From: Vibrio sp. HDW18
GTDB taxonomy: Bacteria > Pseudomonadota > Gammaproteobacteria > Enterobacterales > Vibrionaceae
Direction of reading: 5' to 3'
Length of the DNA: 64,000 nt
NCBI RefSeq assembly: GCF_011306175.1
Contig: NZ_CP049913.1
Coordinates: 682,001-746,000, forward strand
How positions within the stretch are numbered: position 1 is the stretch's first letter; every line of letters starts with the position of its first letter. Positions 49,380-57,166 of this stretch are shown here, piece after piece. The position numbers were made by a program, and so were the translations under genes. The notes below the pieces were generated by a model that made no database searches, was not told the origin of the DNA, and worked only from the letters and a program-made list of their open reading frames with translations.

Positions 49380-50405
49380 ATGAAAGCACTTTGGAAACTC
49401 TTACGCGGCAACCGCATGGCGATGATTGGCGTGACCATTTTAAGCATGTTCCTGTTTATCGCGTTAGCAGCACCCCTTATCACCTCTTATGCACCAGATA
49501 AGCGTACCGGTAATCCTCATGAGTACCCAGCATTTGTGGTCAAAGCTGCACAAGCCAATCCTGATGGCTGGGTGGCGGAAAACTTAGCCACCGATCGTCG
49601 CACGCTAGCATTATCTAAAAAAGCGGATCATGTGTTAGGTACCACTCGCATGGGGCGCGATGTTTGGTCACAAGTCGCCTATGGGGCTCGTGTATCACTC
49701 GCGGTCGGTTTCGGTGCGGGGATCACAGTCTGTTTCTTAGCCACAGTGATCGGCATTTCTGCTGGATATTTTGGCGGAAAAATCGATGACTTCCTGACCG
49801 CTGCAATGAACATCATGCTGGTGATCCCACAATACCCACTGCTGTTCGTATTAGCCGCCTTTATCGGCGAGGCTGGGCCGTTAACCATTGCATTAATTAT
49901 TGGCTGTACCTCCTGGGCATGGGGCGCACGGGTCGTGCGATCACAAACCATGGCTATTCGTGAGAAAGAGTTCGTAAAAGCCGCGGAAGTACTCGGCGAA
50001 TCGTCATGGCGCATTATCTTTGTTGAAATTCTGCCTAACCTAATTTCGATTGTTGGCGCCAGCTTTATCGGCTCGGTGATGTACGCAATCATGATGGAAG
50101 CCACCATCTCCTTCTTAGGACTGGGCGATCCAAACACCATCAGTTGGGGCATCATGCTTTACAACGTACAAACCTCATCGTCGATGCTGATTGGCGCTTG
50201 GTGGGAACTGCTCGCTCCTTGTATCTCTTTAACCCTGCTGGTCACTGGCCTAGCACTGCTCAACTTTGCGGTTGATGAAATTGCCAACCCACAATTGCGT
50301 TCACACAAAGGTATGAAGCGTTGGAAAAATCTGGCTAAGCAAGACCAAAAAGCCCGTCAACCAGACCTAGCACAACAAAATGCACTTTGTAGCGGAGATC
50401 AATAA
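49380..50405 (+). CDS. Chitin-oligosaccharide ABC permease 2 (DppC type)
   Basis: 341-aa second permease, DppC/OppC subgroup (VC0618 equivalent). The N-terminal TM (MIGVTILSMFLFIALAAPLI) precedes a periplasmic segment and GTTRMGRDVWSQVAYGARVS, a family hallmark. The EAA loop is REKEFVKAAEVLGESSWRII and the C-terminal part has TISFLGLGDPNTISWGIML. Starts 3 nt after the first permease and ends 3 nt before the first ATPase, a tightly coupled set. Confidence 0.92.
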   Translation: MKALWKLLRGNRMAMIGVTILSMFLFIALAAPLITSYAPDKRTGNPHEYPAFVVKAAQANPDGWVAENLATDRRTLALSKKADHVLGTTRMGRDVWSQVAYGARVSLAVGFGAGITVCFLATVIGISAGYFGGKIDDFLTAAMNIMLVIPQYPLLFVLAAFIGEAGPLTIALIIGCTSWAWGARVVRSQTMAIREKEFVKAAEVLGESSWRIIFVEILPNLISIVGASFIGSVMYAIMMEATISFLGLGDPNTISWGIMLYNVQTSSSMLIGAWWELLAPCISLTLLVTGLALLNFAVDEIANPQLRSHKGMKRWKNLAKQDQKARQPDLAQQNALCSGDQ

Positions 50406-50407
50406 TC

Positions 50408-51391
50408 ATGACTGCACCATTAATCTCAATCCGCAACTTATGCGTCGACTACATTACCGATGCCGGTGATGTACGAGCCTGTAACAATGTCAGCTTTGAT
50501 TTAGCCCCAGGCGAAGTGTTTGGTCTGGCTGGTGAATCTGGCTGTGGTAAATCAACCGTCGCCTTCTCGCTGATGCGCCTGCATAAGCCGCCCGCATTTA
50601 TCACCGGTGGTGAGGTGATCTTCAACGGTGAAGATATCCTCAAATACAGCGATGAACGGATGCAATCCTTCCGCTGGAAAGAAATGTCGATGGTTTTTCA
50701 AAGCGCAATGAATGCACTCAACCCAGTGCTGACCATGGAAGAGCAATTTTGCGATGTGATCATGCGTCACACCAACATGACACGCGAACAAGCAAAACGG
50801 CGCGCAGAAGGTCTGTTAGAGATCGTCGATATCCATCCCAGCCGACTCAATGACTATCCGCACCAGTTTTCGGGCGGTATGCGACAACGTTTGGTGATTG
50901 CAATTGCTCTCGCGCTCAATCCGAAAATGATCATTATGGATGAGCCGACCACCGCTTTAGATGTGGTGGTACAGCGTGAAATTCTGCAAAAAATATATGC
51001 GTTAAAAGAAGAATTTGGTTTCTCTATCTTATTTATTACTCATGACTTGTCACTGATGGTCGAGTTCTCTGACCGCATCGGCATCATGTACTCAGGTGAA
51101 TTGATTGAAGTTGCTCCTTCAAAACAGATTCTGGAAAGCCCTTTCCATCCTTACACCAAAGGTCTTGGTAGCTCTTTCCCACCGTTAACCGGACCCAAAA
51201 CCAAGCTCACAGGGATCCCTGGCAACCCACTCAACCTGCTGGAAATTCCACAAGGTTGCCGTTTCCAAGCTCGCTGTGACCGAGTTCATGAGGCTTGCAC
51301 TAAGATACCAACCGCACTGCGTCAAATTGAGCATGGCCGTTTTTCTAATTGCCATCTCTACGCACAACCGAATGCGACCATGAAAGCTTAA
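50408..51391 (+). CDS. Chitin-oligosaccharide ABC ATPase 1 (DppD type)
   Basis: 327-aa ABC ATPase. Seen: Walker A GESGCGKST, Q loop VFQSAMNALNP, signature FSGGMRQR, Walker B MIIMDEPTTALD and the switch His in ITHDLSLM. The C-terminal oligopeptide/dipeptide transporter extension has PFHPYTKGL and the cysteine-bearing GCRFQARCDRVHEAC, which in this family can carry a 4Fe-4S cluster. Works as a pair with the next ATPase. Confidence 0.93.
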   Translation: MTAPLISIRNLCVDYITDAGDVRACNNVSFDLAPGEVFGLAGESGCGKSTVAFSLMRLHKPPAFITGGEVIFNGEDILKYSDERMQSFRWKEMSMVFQSAMNALNPVLTMEEQFCDVIMRHTNMTREQAKRRAEGLLEIVDIHPSRLNDYPHQFSGGMRQRLVIAIALALNPKMIIMDEPTTALDVVVQREILQKIYALKEEFGFSILFITHDLSLMVEFSDRIGIMYSGELIEVAPSKQILESPFHPYTKGLGSSFPPLTGPKTKLTGIPGNPLNLLEIPQGCRFQARCDRVHEACTKIPTALRQIEHGRFSNCHLYAQPNATMKA

Positions 51392-51433
51392 GGCGCAAGG
51401 TTAAGCAGTAGCAAAGAATTTCTGGAGACAATT

Positions 51434-52429
51434 ATGAGCAAATCATTTGGCGAATTACTGGTTGAGGGGAAAAATCTGGTTAAAGATTTCCCGATCAACA
51501 GTAACGCACTCAAACAACCTATGATGCGTGCGATTAACGACGTGTCATTCAAAATGTACAAAAGCCGCGGTTTATCGGTGGTAGGTGAGTCAGGCTCAGG
51601 CAAATCGACCACTGCCAAAATGATCGCCAAGATGTACGCGCCAACCTCGGGCACCATTGAGTACAAAGGCCGTGACATTCAAGACATCACATCACGTGAT
51701 GACCTGATGCACTACCGCGAAGGTGTGCAGATGGTATGGCAAGATCCATTTGGCTCGCTTAACCCAACCCATACCATTTTCCACCATATCGCTCGCCCCC
51801 TGCTGATCCACAAAAAGGTCACACCGGGCAATAAAAAAGAGCTAGAAGAGCGGGTTTATGAACTGCTGGAGCAAGTGGGCCTTATCCCACCAAAAGAAAC
51901 GGCAGCGAAATACCCACACCAACTCTCAGGTGGTCAACGGCAGCGAGTCAACTTGGCACGTAACATTGCGGTAGGCGCAGAAGTGGTACTGGCTGACGAA
52001 CCAACCTCAATGCTGGATGTGTCGATTCGAGCGGGCGTTCTCAACCTAATGGAAGAGATGAAGTTTGAGCGGCAGATGTCGCTGCTGTACATCACTCACG
52101 ATATCGCCACCGCACGTTACATCGCGGAAGACTTGGCGGTGATGTATGTCGGACACATGGTGGAATGGGGGGATACCGATGCGATCATTCACGATCCTCA
52201 GCATCCTTATACCAAACTGTTGGTTTCTGCCGTACCGGATCCGAAAAAATCCATCCATGAAAAACTGGAAGGCAATAAAGGTGAGATCCCGCTCTGGACG
52301 CCAGATTCAGTCGGCTGTCCTTTCGCTGGACGCTGCTTACACGCCAGTGCGAAGTGCCGTGAAGCGCTACCGGAAGTAACTCAGCTCTCTGACAACCACT
52401 TTGTACGCTGTTATCTGTTCGAAAAATAA
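51434..52429 (+). CDS. Chitin-oligosaccharide ABC ATPase 2 (DppF type)
   Basis: 331-aa second ATPase. Seen: Walker A GESGSGKST, Q loop VWQDPFGSLNP, signature LSGGQRQR, Walker B VVLADEPTSMLD and the H loop ITHDIATA. C-terminal QHPYTKLLVSAVPDP and GCPFAGRCLHASAKC. Preceded by a clear tggaga Shine-Dalgarno. The gene ends 20 nt before a perfect 13-bp hairpin that divides transporter genes from the sugar-enzyme genes. Confidence 0.93.
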   Translation: MSKSFGELLVEGKNLVKDFPINSNALKQPMMRAINDVSFKMYKSRGLSVVGESGSGKSTTAKMIAKMYAPTSGTIEYKGRDIQDITSRDDLMHYREGVQMVWQDPFGSLNPTHTIFHHIARPLLIHKKVTPGNKKELEERVYELLEQVGLIPPKETAAKYPHQLSGGQRQRVNLARNIAVGAEVVLADEPTSMLDVSIRAGVLNLMEEMKFERQMSLLYITHDIATARYIAEDLAVMYVGHMVEWGDTDAIIHDPQHPYTKLLVSAVPDPKKSIHEKLEGNKGEIPLWTPDSVGCPFAGRCLHASAKCREALPEVTQLSDNHFVRCYLFEK

Positions 52430-52449
52430 CAAGCTCAAAAATAACCACC

Positions 52450-52482
52450 GAGCTGGCTCCTGATCCTGCCAGGAGCCAGCTC
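52450..52482 (+). other. Perfect 13-bp hairpin between ATPase and GH9 genes
   Basis: gagctggctcctg pairs completely with caggagccagctc around a 7-nt loop. No T tract follows (catccatcc), so it is not a standard terminator. Probable mRNA processing or protection element (inference). Confidence 0.75.
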
Positions 52483-52505
52483 CATCCATCCAGTGGAGAA
52501 CATGA

Positions 52506-54227
52506 ATGCAGTTACTGACCAACCACATTGGCTATGAAACCAAAGGTGCCAAGCAAGCAGTTTTGCTGTGTAGCCAAACACAGTTAATGGATGACTGTGT
52601 GCTTTTGGTTTGTGCTCGTAGCCATCAAACCGTTGCCACGCTTGTTATCGAGCAGCACGGTAGCGTGGATAGCTGGCATCAGGGACAGTTTCATCGTATC
52701 GATTTTTCCGATTTTACCACTCCAGGCGACTACTATTTGCGCCTTGAGCACACTCAATCTGCCATCTTTAGCATTGAGCAAGGCGTGCTGATGCAGCGTA
52801 CCTTTTCCGATGTGCTGCACTATTTCAAGTCGCAGCGCTGCTCAGGACAGTTTGATCAACAAGACAAGCACGTACCGCTGCTCGGCACATCAACCACTGC
52901 CGATGTGCATGGCGGCTGGTACGATGCTTCCGGTGACGTCAGTAAGTATCTCAGTCACCTTTCTTACGCTAACTATTTGAATCCACAGCAAATACCCATA
53001 GTAGTGTGGAACATGCTCAAAGGGCTAGCGGTGTTACAACACCACGCGGATTTTGCGCCATTTTCTCGCACGCGCCTAACCGATGAAGCCTTGTTTGGCG
53101 CTGACTTTTTGCTCCGAATGCAAGATTCGGCGGGCTTTTTCTATATGACGGTATTTGATCGCTGGAGCAAAGACACCAAACAGCGAGAGATTTGCGCTTA
53201 TGCGACTCAAAAAGGCGATAAATCTGCCGCTTATCAAGCCGGATTTCGTCAAGGTGGCGGAATCGCGATTGCTGCGCTCGCCGCGGCAGCACGCTTAGAC
53301 ACCCATGGTGAGTTTAGCCAAACGCAATATTTACAAGCGGCAGAAACCGGTTATTGGCACCTTAAACAGCACAATAGCCAATATCTTGATGATAGAGTAG
53401 AAAACATTATTGATGAATATTGCGCACTTCTCGCCTGTTGTGAGCTGTACCGTAGCACCGACAACCATGCATACCTGACGCAAGCTCGTGAATGGGCACA
53501 GCGTTTGGCTCAGCGTCAAACCAGTGATCAACAAATAACTCACTACTGGTCGGCGACTCGTGATGGCGCTCGCCCTTATTTTCATCCTTCCGATGCGGGC
53601 CTACCGGTCATTGCCCTGTGTGAATACCTCAATATCGAAACTGATACCGCTTACTATGCCCAGCAGCAGCGCGTAGTCGAGCAAGCTTGTCAATTTGAAC
53701 TGACGATCACCGCGCAAGTGACCAACCCATTTGGTTATCCACGCCAGTACGTGAAAGGCGTGACTAGCCCAAAACGCAGCAGCTTTTTTATCGCACAAGA
53801 CAACGAGAGTGGTTACTGGTGGCAAGGTGAAAATGCCCGCTTAGCCTCACTGGCGAGTATGGCTTACCTCGCCCAGCCTCATTTGACGCCGAGCGTTGCC
53901 CAATCACTGCAAGTTTGGGCACAAAATGCGCTGAACTGGATTGTTGGCCTTAACCCTTATGACATGTGCATGCTTGATGGTCATGGCCACAATAATCCTG
54001 ATTATCTGCCTCACTTGGGCTTTTTCAATGCCAAAGGCGGGGTATGTAACGGGATCACCGCTGGATTTGATGATCCACGCGATATTGCGTTCAACCCTTA
54101 TGAGCAAAAACACGATCTGCTGCAAAACTGGCGCTGGGGCGAACAGTGGATCCCGCATGGTGCTTGGTATTTACTGGCAATCATGTCTCAATTTGATCAC
54201 TTCACCACGGCGGAGGTGGCCGAATGA
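52506..54227 (+). CDS. GH9 glycosidase, probable exo-beta-D-glucosaminidase
   Basis: 573-aa glycoside hydrolase family 9 protein (VC0615 equivalent, often labelled endoglucanase). An N-terminal Ig-like domain (QLLTNHIGYETKGAKQAVLL to about residue 95) precedes the alpha/alpha barrel with GGWYDASGDVSKYLSHLSYA (nucleophile/base Asp region) and LNPYDMCMLDGHGHNNPDYL. No signal peptide, so cytoplasmic. A GH9 from a related marine Vibrionaceae chitobiose locus was characterised as exo-beta-D-glucosaminidase; together with the adjacent glucosamine kinase, that specificity is more likely than cellulase here. It overlaps gspK by 4 bp. Specificity is inferred. Confidence 0.85.
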   Translation: MQLLTNHIGYETKGAKQAVLLCSQTQLMDDCVLLVCARSHQTVATLVIEQHGSVDSWHQGQFHRIDFSDFTTPGDYYLRLEHTQSAIFSIEQGVLMQRTFSDVLHYFKSQRCSGQFDQQDKHVPLLGTSTTADVHGGWYDASGDVSKYLSHLSYANYLNPQQIPIVVWNMLKGLAVLQHHADFAPFSRTRLTDEALFGADFLLRMQDSAGFFYMTVFDRWSKDTKQREICAYATQKGDKSAAYQAGFRQGGGIAIAALAAAARLDTHGEFSQTQYLQAAETGYWHLKQHNSQYLDDRVENIIDEYCALLACCELYRSTDNHAYLTQAREWAQRLAQRQTSDQQITHYWSATRDGARPYFHPSDAGLPVIALCEYLNIETDTAYYAQQQRVVEQACQFELTITAQVTNPFGYPRQYVKGVTSPKRSSFFIAQDNESGYWWQGENARLASLASMAYLAQPHLTPSVAQSLQVWAQNALNWIVGLNPYDMCMLDGHGHNNPDYLPHLGFFNAKGGVCNGITAGFDDPRDIAFNPYEQKHDLLQNWRWGEQWIPHGAWYLLAIMSQFDHFTTAEVAE

Positions 54228-55108
54228 CTTACTACGTCGGAGTTGATGGTGGTGGCACCTCTTGTCGAGCCAGGATCCGCGATGCGCAAGGTCAATCGAT
54301 CGGCGAAGCGAAAAGTGGCAGTGCCAACATTTTATTAGGGGTCGATCGGGCGCTGCAAGCAGTGATCGATGCAATTACCCTCGCGGCCCAACAAGGCGGA
54401 TTAAGTGAGCAGGCATTCGCTAACATGCATGTTGGGTTGGCCTTAGCTGGCGCAGAGCAAAAAAACGCATGGCATGCTTTTATACAACAAGCCCACCCTT
54501 TTGCGTCAATGACCCTAAACACGGATGCTTATGGCGCTTGCCTTGGTGCACATTTGGGCAATGACGGAGCAATCATGATTGCAGGTACTGGATCATGTGG
54601 CTTACTGCTTAAACATGGTCAGTCATATGTGGTCGGCGGTCGTGAGTTTCCCATCTCAGATCAAGGCAGCGGTGCTGTAATGGGGCTGCGCCTCATCCAA
54701 CAGGTGCTGCTCGCGCAAGATGAGATCCGCCCACACACTCCACTGTGTGAAGTGGTGATGGACCATTTTCAACATGATCTGGATGCGATCGTCACTTGGT
54801 CCAAAACCGCACTACCTTGCGATTATGCCCAGTTTTCACCACAAATTTTCAGCCATGCGTATGCCGGAGATGAGCTCGCGATCGAGCTACTCAAGCAAAC
54901 GGCGGCGGATATCGAAATGTTACTTATCGCGCTGCATCGCAAAGGTGCAGAGCAGATCTGCCTGATGGGTAGCATTGCTGAACGCCTGCATGATTGGTTA
55001 TCACCACCAGTCCAACAATGGCTAGTCGCACCCCAAGCGGATGCTATCGAAGGTGGATTAATGTTTGCCGGAAAACCCGAGCACAACCTGTATAAGGATG
55101 GTTTATGA
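54224..55108 (+). CDS. gspK: Glucosamine-specific kinase GspK
   Basis: 294-aa BadF/BadG/BcrA-type ATPase-fold kinase equivalent to V. cholerae VC0614, characterised as an ATP-dependent glucosamine kinase giving GlcN-6-P. Seen: the phosphate-1 loop YYVGVDGGGTSCRARIRD, the adenosine region MIAGTGSCGLLL and the SDQGSGAVMGLRL segment, then CLMGSIAERL. ATGA overlaps link it to both neighbours (GH9 upstream, GH20 downstream), so the three are made in step. The product enters amino-sugar metabolism through NagB. Confidence 0.92.
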   Translation: MTYYVGVDGGGTSCRARIRDAQGQSIGEAKSGSANILLGVDRALQAVIDAITLAAQQGGLSEQAFANMHVGLALAGAEQKNAWHAFIQQAHPFASMTLNTDAYGACLGAHLGNDGAIMIAGTGSCGLLLKHGQSYVVGGREFPISDQGSGAVMGLRLIQQVLLAQDEIRPHTPLCEVVMDHFQHDLDAIVTWSKTALPCDYAQFSPQIFSHAYAGDELAIELLKQTAADIEMLLIALHRKGAEQICLMGSIAERLHDWLSPPVQQWLVAPQADAIEGGLMFAGKPEHNLYKDGL

Positions 55109-57021
55109 GTTATCGAATTGAATTTGCGGTGCTCTCCGAACAACAGCCAGATTGTCGTTTTGGCTTAACCTTGCACAATTTAAGCGATCAAGATCTGCAT
55201 GACTGGTCACTGCATTTTGTGATTGACCGCTATATTCAGCCAACCAGCGTCTCCCATGGTCAACTGACCCAAGTCGGCAGCTTATGTTCACTGGTGCCCA
55301 CTGAGCCTGTACTGCCCGCCAATGGTCACTTTTATTGTGAGTTCATCATTAAAACCGCGCCGTATCATTTTTATGACAATGGTATCGCCCACGCTTTCGT
55401 ACAACGTAATGACCGACAACCGGCAGAACGCATCGAAGTGGTGGTTAACCCGATCGTACTCGCCTCTCCATACCGTGAGCGCAGCCAGATCCCTGCGGTT
55501 ACCGCAGCCGAGCTGTGCGTGATCCCTAAACCCAACTCACTGCAACAGGTTAAGGGCGAGTTTGTGATCAGCCGTTCGAGTCAGATCGCTTTGCACTCCG
55601 ATCTGGCTGAACGTGCCGCGCACTGGTTCGCTGAAGAACTGCAAAACTTACATGGGGTTGGCCTAAGTGCGATTGGACACAGTGATATTGTTTATCGCAG
55701 CAATCCCACTCTCGATGACGGTCACTATCAACTGCAGATTGATACACAAGGGATCACCATTGAAGCAGGCAGCCATAGCGGCTTTATTCATGCCAGCGCC
55801 ACCTTATTACAACTGGCCCAGCCTCAAGCGGACCACTTACGCTTCCCATTGGTCAAAATCGTCGATGCGCCACGTTTCAAATATCGCGGCATGATGCTCG
55901 ATTGCGCACGCCATTTTCACTCGTTAGAACAAGTGAAACGAGTGATCAACCAACTAGCACACTACAAATTTAATGTATTCCACTGGCACCTCACTGATGA
56001 TGAAGGCTGGCGCATTGAGATCAAACGCCTGCCTCAATTAACCGCTATCGGCGCATGGCGCGGTATGAATGAAGTGCTCGAACCTCAATACAGTTTACTG
56101 ACCGAACGACATGGCGGTTTTTATAGCCAAGATGAGATCCGCTCAGTAATCGAATATGCCGAGCAACGCGGTATCACGGTTATTCCTGAAATTGATATTC
56201 CTGGCCATTGCCGGGCCGCAATTAAAGCGCTGCCGGAATGGTTGGTCGACGATGAAGATCGCTCGCAATATCGCAGTATTCAAAACTACACCGATAACGT
56301 GCTCTCGCCGGCTTTACCGGGGACTTATCAGTTTTTAGATATTGTGTTGCAAGAAGTCGCCGAGCTGTTTCCAAGTCCGTTGATCCACATTGGTGCCGAT
56401 GAAGTCCCTAACGGTGTGTGGCTCGATAGCCCTAAATGCCAAGCGTTAATGCAGCAGCAAGGTTATACCGATCCCAAAGAGCTCCAAGGCCACCTGCTGC
56501 GTTATGCCGAACAGAAACTGAAAAGTTTGGGTAAGCGCATGGTCGGATGGGAAGAAGCCCACCATGGCGACAAAGTCAGCAAAGACACCATCATTTACGC
56601 TTGGTTATCCGAGCAAGCCGCTTTGCAATGCGCCAAGCTTGGCTTTGATGTGATCTTGCAACCAGGGCAATTCACTTATCTCGATATGAGCCAAGATTTC
56701 GCCCCAGAAGAGCCGGGCGTGGATTGGGCTGGCGTCACACCGCTAGAGCGTGCTTACGGTTATGAACCGCTGGCCGATGTTGCAATCGATGATCCACTAC
56801 GCAAACGGATCCTCGGCACCCAGTGCGCTTTATGGTGTGAGCTGATCAATAACCCAGAGCGGATGGAATATATGCTCTACCCGCGTTTAACCGCTTTAGC
56901 CGAGGGGGGCTGGACCGAAAAATCTCAACGTAACTGGTTAGATTATTTGGCGCGCCTAAAGGGGCATTTGCCGCTGCTCGATAAGCAAAACATCACTTAT
57001 CGCGCACCTTGGAAAGAATAA
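55105..57021 (+). CDS. GH20 beta-N-acetylhexosaminidase
   Basis: 638-aa family 20 enzyme (VC0613 equivalent) removing terminal GlcNAc from imported oligomers. An N-terminal beta domain of about 120 aa is followed by the GH20b domain and the TIM barrel. Seen: MMLDCARHFHSLEQVKRVIN, NVFHWHLTDDEGWRIEIK, the catalytic pair D432-E433 in HIGADEVPNGVW and QCALWCELINNPERMEYMLY. No signal peptide, so cytoplasmic. Four-base overlap with gspK. It ends before a spacer with a three-fold tandem repeat. Confidence 0.94.
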   Translation: MSYRIEFAVLSEQQPDCRFGLTLHNLSDQDLHDWSLHFVIDRYIQPTSVSHGQLTQVGSLCSLVPTEPVLPANGHFYCEFIIKTAPYHFYDNGIAHAFVQRNDRQPAERIEVVVNPIVLASPYRERSQIPAVTAAELCVIPKPNSLQQVKGEFVISRSSQIALHSDLAERAAHWFAEELQNLHGVGLSAIGHSDIVYRSNPTLDDGHYQLQIDTQGITIEAGSHSGFIHASATLLQLAQPQADHLRFPLVKIVDAPRFKYRGMMLDCARHFHSLEQVKRVINQLAHYKFNVFHWHLTDDEGWRIEIKRLPQLTAIGAWRGMNEVLEPQYSLLTERHGGFYSQDEIRSVIEYAEQRGITVIPEIDIPGHCRAAIKALPEWLVDDEDRSQYRSIQNYTDNVLSPALPGTYQFLDIVLQEVAELFPSPLIHIGADEVPNGVWLDSPKCQALMQQQGYTDPKELQGHLLRYAEQKLKSLGKRMVGWEEAHHGDKVSKDTIIYAWLSEQAALQCAKLGFDVILQPGQFTYLDMSQDFAPEEPGVDWAGVTPLERAYGYEPLADVAIDDPLRKRILGTQCALWCELINNPERMEYMLYPRLTALAEGGWTEKSQRNWLDYLARLKGHLPLLDKQNITYRAPWKE

Positions 57022-57166
57022 CCAAAGACCACGACGCAGTGAGTTGTCTCGAATTGTCGTGGGCTTATCAACCCTTTTTTTACTCAGCATAAATTTTTAC
57101 TCAGCATAAGTTTTCACTAGCATAGGTTTTAGCTGCCCAACGCAGCTAGTTTAAAAGGAAAGCACC
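57022..57166 (+). repeat. Spacer with hairpins and three 17-nt tandem repeats
   Basis: After the GH20 gene: the inverted repeat ccacgac (57029-57035) / gtcgtgg (57056-57062); the near-identical units tttttactcagcataaa (57077-57093), tttttactcagcataag (57094-57110) and ttttcactagcatagg (57111-57126); then the hairpin agctgc-ccaac-gcagct (57131-57147) just before the Shine-Dalgarno of chbP. Confidence 0.75.

Noticed and set aside
49679..50155. 158-codon minus-strand open frame opposite the second permease gene
   Set aside because: Antisense to conserved permease helices; composition is that of a complement-strand shadow.
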